The notes under the pieces are model-generated. The model worked only from the letters and a program-made list of their open reading frames with translations, was not told where the DNA came from and searched no databases. 64,000 nucleotides of DNA, from positions 2,046,001-2,110,000 of the forward strand of contig JARFXM010000008.1 of assembly GCA_029532625.1 (NCBI GenBank). Direction: 5' to 3'. Each line of letters opens with the position of its first letter. The stretch's first letter is position 1. The position numbers and the translations under genes were made by a program. Positions 22,801 to 32,158 of the stretch are shown in pieces. Source of the stretch: Lomentospora prolificans. Its lineage: Eukaryota > Ascomycota > Sordariomycetes > Microascales > Microascaceae.

Positions 22801-22964
22801 TTGGTGAAGAATTTGATGTCGGACCCGAGTTTGTCCGACGGCAGCGTGAGGAAGAGGAGCGCTGGAGGAAGAAGTGCGAGTCCTGGCTCTCGGGAAGCAA
22901 CAGGAACCACGACGAATGGCGGTGGACGATTCGGGAACTCATTTCCGGAGACGCCCTCTTCTAA
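19880..22964 (+). CDS. Byr4/Bfa1-like GAP subunit of the septation initiation network
   Basis: Exons 19880-22316 and 22387-22964 join in phase 1 and give 1004 residues. The N-terminus is acidic (ENWDDDDFMLDDGDD). Two short related acidic elements recur, DWEADLELPDTGKAL (about 128) and DFELDLELPSDGKLKL (about 252), with a third looser one at DDLDWGEGSLG; Byr4 has such repeats in its Spg1/Cdc16-binding part. The long middle is Ser/Pro/Arg-rich and probably disordered. The C-terminus carries VNGMVYNPNTFRWEGND and VGGMVFDPQNMCWLK, the conserved Byr4/Bfa1 C-terminal motifs. In yeasts Byr4 with Cdc16 (Bfa1 with Bub2) forms a two-component GAP for the Spg1/Tem1 GTPase at spindle pole bodies, restraining septation. 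The intron (donor GTAGGT) falls just before the first C-terminal motif. Start: first ATG of three in a row. Confidence 0.85.
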
Positions 22965-25900
22965 TCGGGTCATTTACTCGTTCGTTTCTAATTTTAGAAC
23001 GGCCGACATTGGGAACATGGACATGCTTACGACTTAATGCCCTTGATACCCTCTCCTAGGATCTTACCTTTTTTAACTTCTACCCTGATTATGACGACTA
23101 TACACCAGCCCTAATACTTTACTCATCACACTTTCTCCTTCATACACCCGGATTCCACTCTGCGAGAAGCGGAGCTGTGTACCAATATTCGATACGAAGC
23201 AGCGATCAGTGCTCGAATGATGATGATGATGACGATATCGGAACCGGAGGAAATCCATCAAGATGTGGCACAAACACGTTCAGCCAGTCGACGCAAGTTA
23301 CTCGGCTAGCGCCAAAAGAAGAGGACCCGAGAAAAATATAGACGGCCCTTGAACAAAACAGGAGGAGCGTAATGCTCATGAAGAGGAAAGGAAGGAGATG
23401 ACAGAAGACTCAAGGTGGCTCCGGCTAAATCAGTCCGGTGTTTGCACCAATGTTTTACGGCGTTTTCAAGGAATGATGGCAGCTTCACGGTTATTCTTTT
23501 CTTTTTTTTGGAGGAAACATGCATTTAGTAGCGTTGTTTAATCGCAGGGCTAAGCTTGTGTTCCTTTTGGGGCACGGGTTTTCTTGTCCTTTTCTTCTTC
23601 TCATCCGAAGAGTTGCGATGCGTGGTTGCGTTTTACATCCTCAACCAGTTTAGGGAGCATGTGTGTACGCTTATGACGAACTGCTTTCGGACAAAAGGGC
23701 TTTACTCATAGACAAAAAATTAACGCAGAGAAGCGAAGCTGTTGAGAGTGTTGACTTTGGGTTACACCTAATGTGTCTCGTTGCGTGCTTGAGCTGATGC
23801 GGTCTCGTTGAGAAGTGTTGTAGATCATTGTTTCTCGTGTAAGTGCCTGGACGCGCCGGGGATTGCGTGTTGTGCCTGGGGGTCTTGGCAGTGAGACAGG
23901 AACGGGTGCTAGTGTGTACCAGGACATGAACCGACAAGCTAATCTACGCGTGATGCGTCATGGTTGACTTGTTTCTTATTCCCGTTATATGGCTGCCTTG
24001 ATGGCCAACGAGGGTCTCGTTGGGCTGCCTAAAATTGCCTTGGGCTTCGGAGGTGGCTTGTTTGCCCAGTTTGAAGGACATGCGAAGCCCAACCGATGGG
24101 GCAAGCTGCGAACAGGTGACGCATGGGCGTGGAGAACGGCTGAGGCGAGGCACGATGCACGATGTTGGGCAGAGGGCCGGGGATTTGGGCTTCGGAGGAT
24201 GTGTACGATGATGTGGGCGGGTCGGATTATCGGTCTGTTTGGATTTGGATGTGCGATTGCATGCATACTTACGCACTTGACGCACAGAGCTTGGGACTGG
24301 AGAGACTAGATGGCCCTGGTTGTTCAAAAGCCTGGCGTGGCTAGCCTCGAGGCTCCCATGTATGGAAGGATAGGCTACTGCGATACTGTATCGATATCCA
24401 AATTAAACAAGGGTAATATCATTATCGGACTTCTATCCTCCTATGCAAAACTGCCAGGATTGTTTATTCTTGACCAAGTAGATTTGCACAAGACTTAAAA
24501 TCGATTTCGTGTTGACTTCATAGACTTGTTAGATTCCAGGGATTTTTCTTTCCTTTTTCTATAAATATTATCTATATAATTGACGAAATCAGTAAACTCC
24601 ATGGCAGATTATAAAGTCTTATGCATGTCCACGAAATCCATGGTATTGGGGGGGGGGGGTTCAACTAGTCGACAAGCTCAAAAATCCTCAAATCGTTAAT
24701 GTCCTTCTATGCCCATGATGATGATTCTGATTAGAAGGTATATTCCGCCAGTTCGGTGCTAACTAGACAATGATAGAGACTCGGAACCGGTGGCTCCTGG
24801 TTGCGAGGTTTGATGGGCAATCAATATATGGCTGCCTTGGAGGCGAGCTCCGAGTGTGGATAACGGCTTTTGGTTTGCGAGGTGACCTGACTTCAAGTTC
24901 CACAGTTGCTTCAAAAGTGTCAGTGACGTTCAAGCCATGATGAGTGAGGAGAGACGAGCTAGTCACGTGGTGCACGTCGCCACTCCAGACTGGCAACATT
25001 CCGGTTGAACGACTGGGCCGAAAGGTCTGGATCCCAATTGATACTATAGAGAGGCAGGCAGAGATGTACCTGGACTTCATGGGAGATGGGGCGTTGCAAG
25101 GAGGTACATCGACCTATTAATCCAGGATGTACTTTCGTATTGACTTCAGGTTAGAAAGAGCATGGACTGGTCAGGCCAGTACGGCCAGGGCCAGGCCAGG
25201 CAGATTGGCCAGGCATTCCAGGCTTCAGCATTCCAAAAGCCAGCTGGTGTGGCCTGTAAGATTGATGATAGATTTGCGGGCACTGGCCACTGCCCCTCCC
25301 CCGCCGTTGCATCAACCAGGAGCCCGAATTCCGCATCCAGGACCTCCATGCCAGCTTGCTTGGCCGGGGCACTGGGCACTGGACACTGGGCCAGCGGGCC
25401 ACCATCCCCGGGTCCCTCTGGTGGTTTCGACCACTTTTGAGGTGGATGTTGTTTCCCCTGGTCCTTCCCCCACCTTCGTTGCTGGGTCTTAGGCTCCTGT
25501 CCTGTTTGTTGCTGCTTTTCCACTTGCTGGTTTATTATCTCTTGTTGTCCCTTTCCCCCCTCTCACCCCTCAATCCAATTTCTCCCCCCCCCTAATTTGA
25601 TCACACAAAAGGATCTCACATCGAGTTTTCCATCCTTCCCTCCCGCATCCCCCGTAAAATCGATCCCTTCTACTCCTTCGCCCGTTTTATCCCACGTGCG
25701 TTTCCTTGTGATCCTCTAAGATTCTGTAAGTGCTCTTATTTGATCTATGGTAGTCGGTTTTCTTTGCTATATGCCGCTCTCTCGCATTGCGTGGTCTATT
25801 ACCCCGCCATGGGAAGCTCTCCGGCGTTTCTTTTCTTTCCCTTCCCACTTCCCCTTGCGCTCCCTCATCGTTCGACCCCGAATTTGAGGCTGACGAGCTA

Positions 25901-25979
25901 GCAACACAAAGCCGCTGAGTTACCCATCCAATCCATCTCCAAGCTTCCTTTTATCTTTGTTTGCTTTTCAACCGACGCA
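22965..25979. other. Long intergenic region
   Basis: About 3 kb. It contains a G-rich run (about 24648-24660), an AT-rich portion (24500-24610), and a segment dense in GGCCAG/CCAGGC words (25160-25260 and 25370-25400). From about 25480 it becomes pyrimidine-rich, the probable cofilin leader, with a GTAAGT at 25725 that may start a leader intron. No ORF is convincing. Confidence 0.6.
25160..25260. repeat. GGCCAG-rich low-complexity segment
   Basis: The words GGCCAG, GCCAGG and CCAGGC recur many times within 100 bases in intergenic DNA upstream of cofilin. Similar word clusters occur at 14274-14340, 37130-37465 and 54955-55110. Confidence 0.6.
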
Positions 25980-26976
25980 ATGGTGAGTTATACCCCGCGA
26001 GAACTGGCTTCCTCCCCTCGATGCGAGGCGTGTTGTTTTATGATGGATTTATTGACTCGATTTGCCCATTTTGCGTAGTCTCAATCCGGGTTCGTCTGAT
26101 CCTATCTCTCACCTTCGTTTGACCCCTCCTTTTCGCAAATGGCGAGGCACCGTTTCCTTTCCATCCCATCGACGCTGCCATGGACAGATATCCCCTCGAG
26201 AGAAGGGGCAACGCCTCATTGCTTAAATGGAGGGGCCAAAGTGAATGCCTGTCTTGTTTCTCGTCATACTAACCCACTCCCTCGGCAGAGCGACCGTTTC
26301 CCAGGATTGCATAACTGCTTTCAACGAGCTGAAGCTCAACAAGAAGTACAAGTACATCATCTTCAAGGTCTCCGACGACCTCAGGGAGATTGTTGTCGAG
26401 GAGGCTTCTGAGAACCAGGACTGGGAGGCTTTCCGTGAGAAGCTCATCAACGCCACCACAAAGAACAAGCGAGTATGTGACTGGACCCCTTCTGCTTACA
26501 TTGGCATACTCGCCAATACTCTAACCCAAACCGTTGGCTTTTGCCGCCGTCTTTTCCTCCTTCCGAACCATGTGCTAATAATCCTCAGGGTGACGTCGGT
26601 AAGGGACCCCGCTACGCCGTCTACGACTTCCAGTACAGCCTCGCCTCTGGTGAGGGTGATCGGTAAGCTCTCTGCGTAAAGCATACTCTTGTCAAGGAGG
26701 GGTTAGGTGCTAATACCCTGGACCCGTAGCAACAAGATCACCTTCATCGCCTGGTCGCCCGATGATGCCGGTATTCACGTACGTGCCTACAGTAAACATC
26801 TGGACCCGTTAACCCTCAACTAACAACCTGATTCTTAGGCCAAGATGATCTACGCTTCCTCCAAGGAGGCACTAAAGCGCAGCCTTACTGGTATTGCCAC
26901 TGAACTCCAGGCCAACGACTCCGACGATATCGAGTACGACACCGTCCTCAGGATCGTCTCCAAGGGCCTCGCTTAA
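25980..26976 (+). CDS. cof1: Cofilin / actin-depolymerising factor
   Basis: Six exons: 25980-25982 (only the ATG), 26079-26089 (11 bases), 26289-26472, 26589-26662, 26730-26778 and 26839-26976, giving 152 residues. The product starts MSQSGATVSQDC and contains KYKYIIFKVSDD, GPRYAVYDFQY, NKITFIAWSPDDA and KMIYASSKEALKRSL; the last is the actin-binding long helix of ADF/cofilin. The size is normal for fungal cofilins. The protein severs and depolymerises actin filaments in the cytoplasm and is essential in yeasts. The N-terminal Ser after Met, the site controlled by phosphorylation in animals, is present. Splice phases agree throughout. The extremely short first two exons mean that a simple ORF search misses the true N-terminus. 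Confidence 0.95.
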
Positions 26977-27686
26977 ATCACGCCTAACACCAAAGCGATA
27001 CATGAGGGGGGTTAACGATGAAGAGAGGGGGATGGATGGCATTAGCTAAATGTCCAGTGTATACATAACTCATGGCTGCTAAGTAACCAGGAGCAATTAT
27101 ACGGGGGCAGCAAGCGGTGTCGACATATCCTTTTTTTTTTTTCTTTTTTTCATCGCTCGCGAGGCATTTCATAAAACAATGCCTCGAATTATTGGAGACC
27201 CTCTCTCTCCTCACCTAGGGAATTGGACATACCTCTCTCTCCAGTTCTTGGACGGCGAGCAGTGCATCAGGTGGTGGATAGGATGGATGCCTCCTTGTTG
27301 GGTGGAAGTGCTTGTCGTCTGATGACAATGATGATAATGATGGTGACGGGGACTCTTTTTATCTCTCACTCTCCGAACAGCCCGCTTCATGCAGTTACAT
27401 TTTCCAAATTCTGAATGCCAGTATTTCTGGTCACGCTGGTTTTGCCCAGGAAAATAAAAAGGGGTGAAGAGCTGCTTTCCCAAGTCTGTGCTATGTTGGT
27501 GAAGTTGTGTATTTATCTCTCGTCTCTAGGCCCTATGTCGATTGCATCAGGCGGATCCATGCTGATTTAGCGAGAGAAGCAGATGCAAGCCCCTCTAATT
27601 GCCTGAACATGATTGGCATCATCACATTAAACGTAGGCCCAGACTGTCTTGTTTCATCATCGTGTATTAGTAGGTATTTATGTACT
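26977..27686. other. Convergent spacer between cofilin and Get5-like gene
   Basis: About 700 bases holding the two 3' UTRs. A T-rich run lies near 27128-27150. No gene seen. Confidence 0.65.
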
Positions 27687-28431
27687 CTATTTGGCCCTGC
27701 CCTCCCAGCTCTTCTTGAACAGCGTCGCAAGCTCCTCGCCAGTCTTCTCGTCCTTGACTCTCTGTATCAGAAAACCTTGGAGATCCGTCCAGAACTGCGG
27801 CGACTCGACAATCTGGCGCGCCTCGGCGTTGGAACCATCGGGACCGGGCACGGGCATAGGGACGGTGGTGGGCCCCGCAGCAGCAGCGACCGGCTTCAGC
27901 GAGGCGGCGCCGCCCATGACCATGACGCCCAGCTCGAGGGCGTCGACATTGGCCGAGTCCTCGGCGGCGAGTAGGTCCTTGAGAATCTTGGAGTCGGGGA
28001 CGGGTTTCTTGCGGTGGAGGATGCGGGCCTTGTCGGTGGGGACGCCGGCGCGGGATTCGAGGGCGTGCTTGAGGTCGAGGATGGAGGTTGTTAGGGGGAG
28101 GGAGGGGAGGGAGAGGTCGAGCGGGGGATTGCGGAGGGATTTGAGGGTGATTGTGAGGGTTTCGGAGGTTGTTGTGGAGGAGGTGCTCGAGGAGGGTTTG
28201 GACATGGGTTTGGGCATTTTGGGGAGGATGTTCTGGGAGGGGCGTATTAGTGGATGGATTGGACGAGGGATTGTCGGGACCTTGGGGGGAGGAGTGCGAG
28301 GGTCGAAAGGGACTTACGGCTGGTCTGTTGGAGGGGAAGGATCGGGGATCCTCGACGTGGTCGGAGGAGATCTTGATGGGGCGGGAGTCCAGGGCCGTGA
28401 GGAAGGCCCTGGCAAAGGTGAGTTCCGTCAT
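27687..28431 (-). CDS. get5: Get5/Mdy2-like ubiquitin-like protein
   Basis: Two exons on the minus strand, 28431-28318 and 28232-27687, joined in phase 0, 219 residues. Exon 1 gives the N-terminal Get4-binding segment (MTELTFARAFLTALDSRP, then DHVEDPRSFP). The ubiquitin-like domain spans about 60-140 (ETLTITLKSL, DLKHALESRAGVPTDKARI). The C-terminal region (SPQFWTDLQGFLIQRV, then LATLFKKSW) matches the small homodimerisation domain. Get5 works with Get4 and Sgt2 in the cytosol to hand tail-anchored membrane proteins to Get3 for insertion into the ER. The donor is GTAAGT and the acceptor CCCAG. A larger overlapping frame (27667-28617) reads through the intron and is not the gene. The promoter is shared with NOP2. 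Confidence 0.88.
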
Positions 28432-28934
28432 CGTGGTGGGGTGGAGGAGGAGGGCGATGGGGTGGGATTTGGATCCGGCTGGTTGGTCTTGGTAATTCGC
28501 TTCCGCGATCCGGTGCGGTAATATAGGAGATAAGAAGAGTGCTGAATCGAGGTAGATCAAGCTTAGATTTGCTTCTCCTAGCGGAATCGTCTGCTGGGAA
28601 TAGCTCGGAGCTGTCAAATGTCTTGTCGAAGCGCAAAGAACCCCACAGTGTGTGACGGTCTATTGGAAAGTGTGACATGCGCGACAGCTGGCTTCTGCAC
28701 CGCCAATCACGTGTGATAAGGGAAGCTTATCGGAGAGCCTGGCAGAAAATTTGGCGGGGAACCTTTTTTTTTTTTTTTTTTATGCCAACCTCGCTGGAAG
28801 AGTAGCGTCTTGCAGCAGCACCTTTTATGGTGTGAATCCCGATTTATTTTTTTTTTTTTTTTAGGGATTGATTTCAATACACCAACTCAACGACCCCTTT
28901 CCCCGAAATTCAATATATAAAGAAGTAATACGCA
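28432..28934. promoter_or_regulatory. Divergent promoter with two poly(dT) tracts
   Basis: A 503-base region between the Get5-like gene and NOP2. Two long T runs, T18 at 28764-28781 and T16 at 28847-28862, lie 70-170 bases upstream of the NOP2 start. Long poly(dA:dT) tracts keep promoters nucleosome-poor and are frequent at ribosome-biogenesis genes in fungi; that role here is inference. Confidence 0.5.
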
Positions 28935-30848
28935 ATGGGTGTGGGAAGGAGAATTGGCAAAAAGCAGGGTGTCCCCGAGCCTCTGTCCGACGCCCAGCTC
29001 GCAAAGCTTAAGCGGAAAGCCGGCCTCCCCGTCGACGAGCCCGCCGCCGAATCTCCCCAGAAGAAGCGCCGACGCACCGGCAAGGGCCAAGCAGAGAAGG
29101 AAACCAAGAACGGAGCGGTCAAGAAGGGAGCGGCGACGAACGGCGCCAAGGGCGGAAAGAAGGCGAAGAAGGCTCCCGAGCCTGTCGAGGACGACTTCTC
29201 GGGCCTGAGCGAGGATGGGTCAGATGTGTCTGTCGATGCGCTAGGGGATGATTTCCTTGGGTCGGATGGGTCGTCGGTGTATGATTCTGCGGAGGAGGAG
29301 ATTGTCGGCGGTGGCGGCAAGCATGTCTTTTCGGAGGACGAGGACGACTCAGACTTTGAGGAAAAGTTGACGGCGGCCAACATCGAGGGTCTGTCGAGGA
29401 AATTGGACGAGCAGGCTGCGCAAGAAGAGGCCGATGCGCAGGCGGATTTGAAAGAGTCGGCGCTGCAGACCAACATCGCCGGCGAGGGGATATTCGACGA
29501 CGAGGACGAGGACGACGGTGCGGTCAAGACCAAAGCGCTGCTCGCCCCCGATCTCCAGCTCCTGCGGACGAGGATCTCGGACAACATCCGCATCCTCGAA
29601 AACTTTGCCGACCTGTGCGAGGAGGGCCGGTCCAGAGCCGACTACACCACGCAGCTGCTCAAGGACATTTGCGACTACTACGGCTACTCCGACTACCTCG
29701 CCGAGAAACTCTTCAACCTCTTTACGCCCCGGGAAGCGTTCGAGTTCTTCGAGGCCAACGAGAAGCCCCGCCCTGTCGTCATCAGGACAAACACCCTCCG
29801 CACGCAACGCCGAGACCTCGCCCAGGCGCTCATCAACCGCGGCGTCACCCTGGAGCCCGTCGGAAAGTGGTCCAAGGTCGGCCTCCAAATCTTCGACAGC
29901 AACGTGCCCATCGGTGCGACGCCCGAGTACGTCGCCGGCCAGTACATCCTCCAGGCCGCTTCCTCTTTCCTCCCCGTCATGGCCCTTGAGCCCAAGGAGA
30001 ACGAGCGCGTGCTCGACATGGCCGCTGCCCCCGGCGGTAAATCCACCTACATCGCCGCCCTGATGAAGAACACTGGCCTCGTCGTCGCCAACGATCCTAA
30101 CAAGGACCGTGCCAAGTCCCTCGTGGCCAACGTCTACCGCCTCGGATGCCAAAACGTAGTCGTCAGCAACCACGACGCCCGCGAGTTCCCCAAAGCCCTC
30201 GGCATCACCTTTGACCGCATCCTCCTCGACGCCCCTTGCTCCGGCACAGGCGTCATCTCCAAGGATCCCAACGTAAAGACCAACAAGACGCAGCGCGACT
30301 TCATGCTTCTCCCCCACATGCAGAAGCAGCTCATCCTTGCCGCCATCGACTCCGTCCGCTTCGACGGCAAGGGCGACTCCGGCGTCGTCGTCTACTCCAC
30401 TTGCTCCGTCACCGTAGAGGAGAACGAGCAGGTCGTCCAGTACGCCCTCAACAAGCGGCCCAACGTCCGCCTCGTCGAGACGGGCCTCACATTTGGAAGG
30501 GAGGGCTTCACTAGCTACCGCGGGAAGAAGTTCGACCCCACCATGACCCTCACGCGGAGGTACTACCCCCACACCTACAACGTCGACGGCTTCTTCGTCG
30601 CCAAACTCAAGAAGATCGCCCCCGACGGCTCCGTGACAAAGAAGAACAAGTCCTCCGCCGCCGACGGCGACGCGATGGATACCAGCGTCGATAAGACGCC
30701 CATCACCGACGACGAGGCCAAGACTGATGATGACTTTGGCGGGTTCGACGATGATGCGGATAAGGCGTACATCGAGAAGGGGCAGAAGAATGCTATGCGC
30801 AGGAGGGGTCTTAATCCAAAGGCGAGGAAAGGCAAGGAGAAGAAATAA
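28935..30848 (+). CDS. nop2: Nop2-type 25S rRNA (cytosine-C5) methyltransferase
   Basis: An intronless gene of 637 residues. The N-terminal third is basic then acidic (nucleolar type). From about 225 the conserved PUA-linked N1 region precedes the Rossmann methyltransferase core. AdoMet-binding DMAAAPGGKSTY is at about 358-370, LLDAPCSGTG at about 428-438 with the first conserved cysteine (motif IV), and VYSTCSVTVEENE at about 484-497 with the catalytic cysteine (motif VI). Both cysteines of the Nop2/NSUN class are present. In yeast Nop2 methylates C2870 of 25S rRNA and is needed for 60S subunit assembly in the nucleolus. The C-terminus is acidic then Lys/Arg-rich. High C at third codon positions suits strong expression. 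A 407-residue antisense frame is a shadow of this composition. Confidence 0.95.
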   Translation: MGVGRRIGKKQGVPEPLSDAQLAKLKRKAGLPVDEPAAESPQKKRRRTGKGQAEKETKNGAVKKGAATNGAKGGKKAKKAPEPVEDDFSGLSEDGSDVSVDALGDDFLGSDGSSVYDSAEEEIVGGGGKHVFSEDEDDSDFEEKLTAANIEGLSRKLDEQAAQEEADAQADLKESALQTNIAGEGIFDDEDEDDGAVKTKALLAPDLQLLRTRISDNIRILENFADLCEEGRSRADYTTQLLKDICDYYGYSDYLAEKLFNLFTPREAFEFFEANEKPRPVVIRTNTLRTQRRDLAQALINRGVTLEPVGKWSKVGLQIFDSNVPIGATPEYVAGQYILQAASSFLPVMALEPKENERVLDMAAAPGGKSTYIAALMKNTGLVVANDPNKDRAKSLVANVYRLGCQNVVVSNHDAREFPKALGITFDRILLDAPCSGTGVISKDPNVKTNKTQRDFMLLPHMQKQLILAAIDSVRFDGKGDSGVVVYSTCSVTVEENEQVVQYALNKRPNVRLVETGLTFGREGFTSYRGKKFDPTMTLTRRYYPHTYNVDGFFVAKLKKIAPDGSVTKKNKSSAADGDAMDTSVDKTPITDDEAKTDDDFGGFDDDADKAYIEKGQKNAMRRRGLNPKARKGKEKK

Positions 30849-32158
30849 GAGGGCAGAAGATGATGAAAGGGGACTGAGGCTGGCGATCGGACTGAGAGGA
30901 GGGTATCGTGTATAAGGCAGATATTCCAGTCTCGTATAGCATGGGCTTTTCCTTTTTTTGTTTTGGCGTTTGATAGATTTTCTTTATTAAATGAAAAAAA
31001 CCCGGGGGGGGTGTTGGATTCGGATTCGAATATCACGAGCTACTTATCATGACCCTCGCTCTATTCCGTGGCAATATCCGCCAGCGCCGGTCCAGTCTCA
31101 CTCGCTCCTTAACCCCAGCCTCTAGCGGTTCCCACACGACCTGCCTAGCCCTCTCTCTCTCTCCCTCTCTCTCTCTCTCTCCCTCTCTCTCTCTCTCTCC
31201 CTCTCTCTCTCTCTCTCTCCCTCTCTCTCTCTCTCTCTCCTTCTCTCTTCCATCTCATCACTCACTGCACACATCTAGAAGGAGCAGAGTATTCCAGCCC
31301 CGGAATGCCCTGCCCTGGCCCTGGTGGAAACCCGCAGGGCTGCCCCGTCTTCAACCCGCCATAGTACTCCCCGAAGGTTGGGGGCCTCTGTTAGGGAACG
31401 GTGCCTTCGTTGCTCGAGTTGGAATTTGAGCCTCTTCTTCCTCTTCCTCCTTTGATCTTCTGTTGGTGGCAGGAGGCATCCAGCGCCCGCTCCAGGTTCC
31501 CCAGCATTCCCGTCAAGGGTCCTAGAGTTACGATACGATCCAACAACTGAAAGAATTGCTTAGCAATATCAAGTCACGGTATCTAGCCCCTATTCAGCAA
31601 AATCCACCTCAATTGCAATCACTTCGGCAGGGACAAAATGCTTTGTAAACAAATCACCAGCTTTTATTGCTTGCTAATTTGGAATCTAAGTGGTACACTA
31701 CAGTACAGCGAGATCTGGTTGTACACAGCATGTACAACCAAACCTCCTTTTGCTTCTCCCCTCGAGCCCAAAGGACCCGAAGGAGGAATCCCTCCCCAAG
31801 CCTTCCCCGCCCAAAGTAGGGTATGAGTGGCGGGTTCGGGTGATGGGGAGGGTGAGGGAATCGAGGATTATAAGAGGGAGAGCGGAGATTGGCCCAGCTT
31901 GTAAAGACAAGATGCGAAAGAAAAGAAAAAGTGCAGCAGAAAAGGACAAGAATGAAGTTCCCAACCTTGTATAACAGAAACACCAAAGCCATGCTCCTCT
32001 CCCCTTAGATTTTTTGTATTCCTTGAACCACTTCCCTCCAAGTAATGAGTTTTTTTGTGTTACAGATGCGACGTAAGTCATGGGGTTTCGTTGTTGAGAG
32101 TATGAGAGTGTGAGAGAGTATAGGGGGAAAGAGGGACGAGTGAAGGCTAGATGTCAAT
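30849..32158. other. Convergent spacer with CT microsatellite
   Basis: About 1.3 kb between the 3' ends of NOP2 and HSP60. The left part is the NOP2 3' UTR. An interrupted CT microsatellite lies at 31149-31248. Short ORFs without motifs only. Confidence 0.65.
31149..31248 (+). repeat. Interrupted (CT)n microsatellite, about 100 bases
   Basis: CT units are interrupted at fairly regular intervals by an extra C (CCCTCT), producing a higher-order unit of about 18-20 bases repeated roughly five times. It lies in non-coding DNA and is likely to be length-variable between strains. Confidence 0.9.

Noticed and set aside
23989..24309. 106-codon ORF in the region between Byr4 and cofilin
   Set aside because: No motif, no splice signals, and Trp/Arg/Gly-rich text typical of random GC-rich sequence.
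27667..28617. 316-codon minus-strand ORF over the Get5-like gene
   Set aside because: It shares exon 1 but then reads the intron and the wrong frame of exon 2 (Pro-rich text without a fold).
29349..30572. 407-codon antisense ORF over NOP2
   Set aside because: It is a by-product of GC-rich third positions in NOP2, has no family motif and lies fully inside a certain gene.
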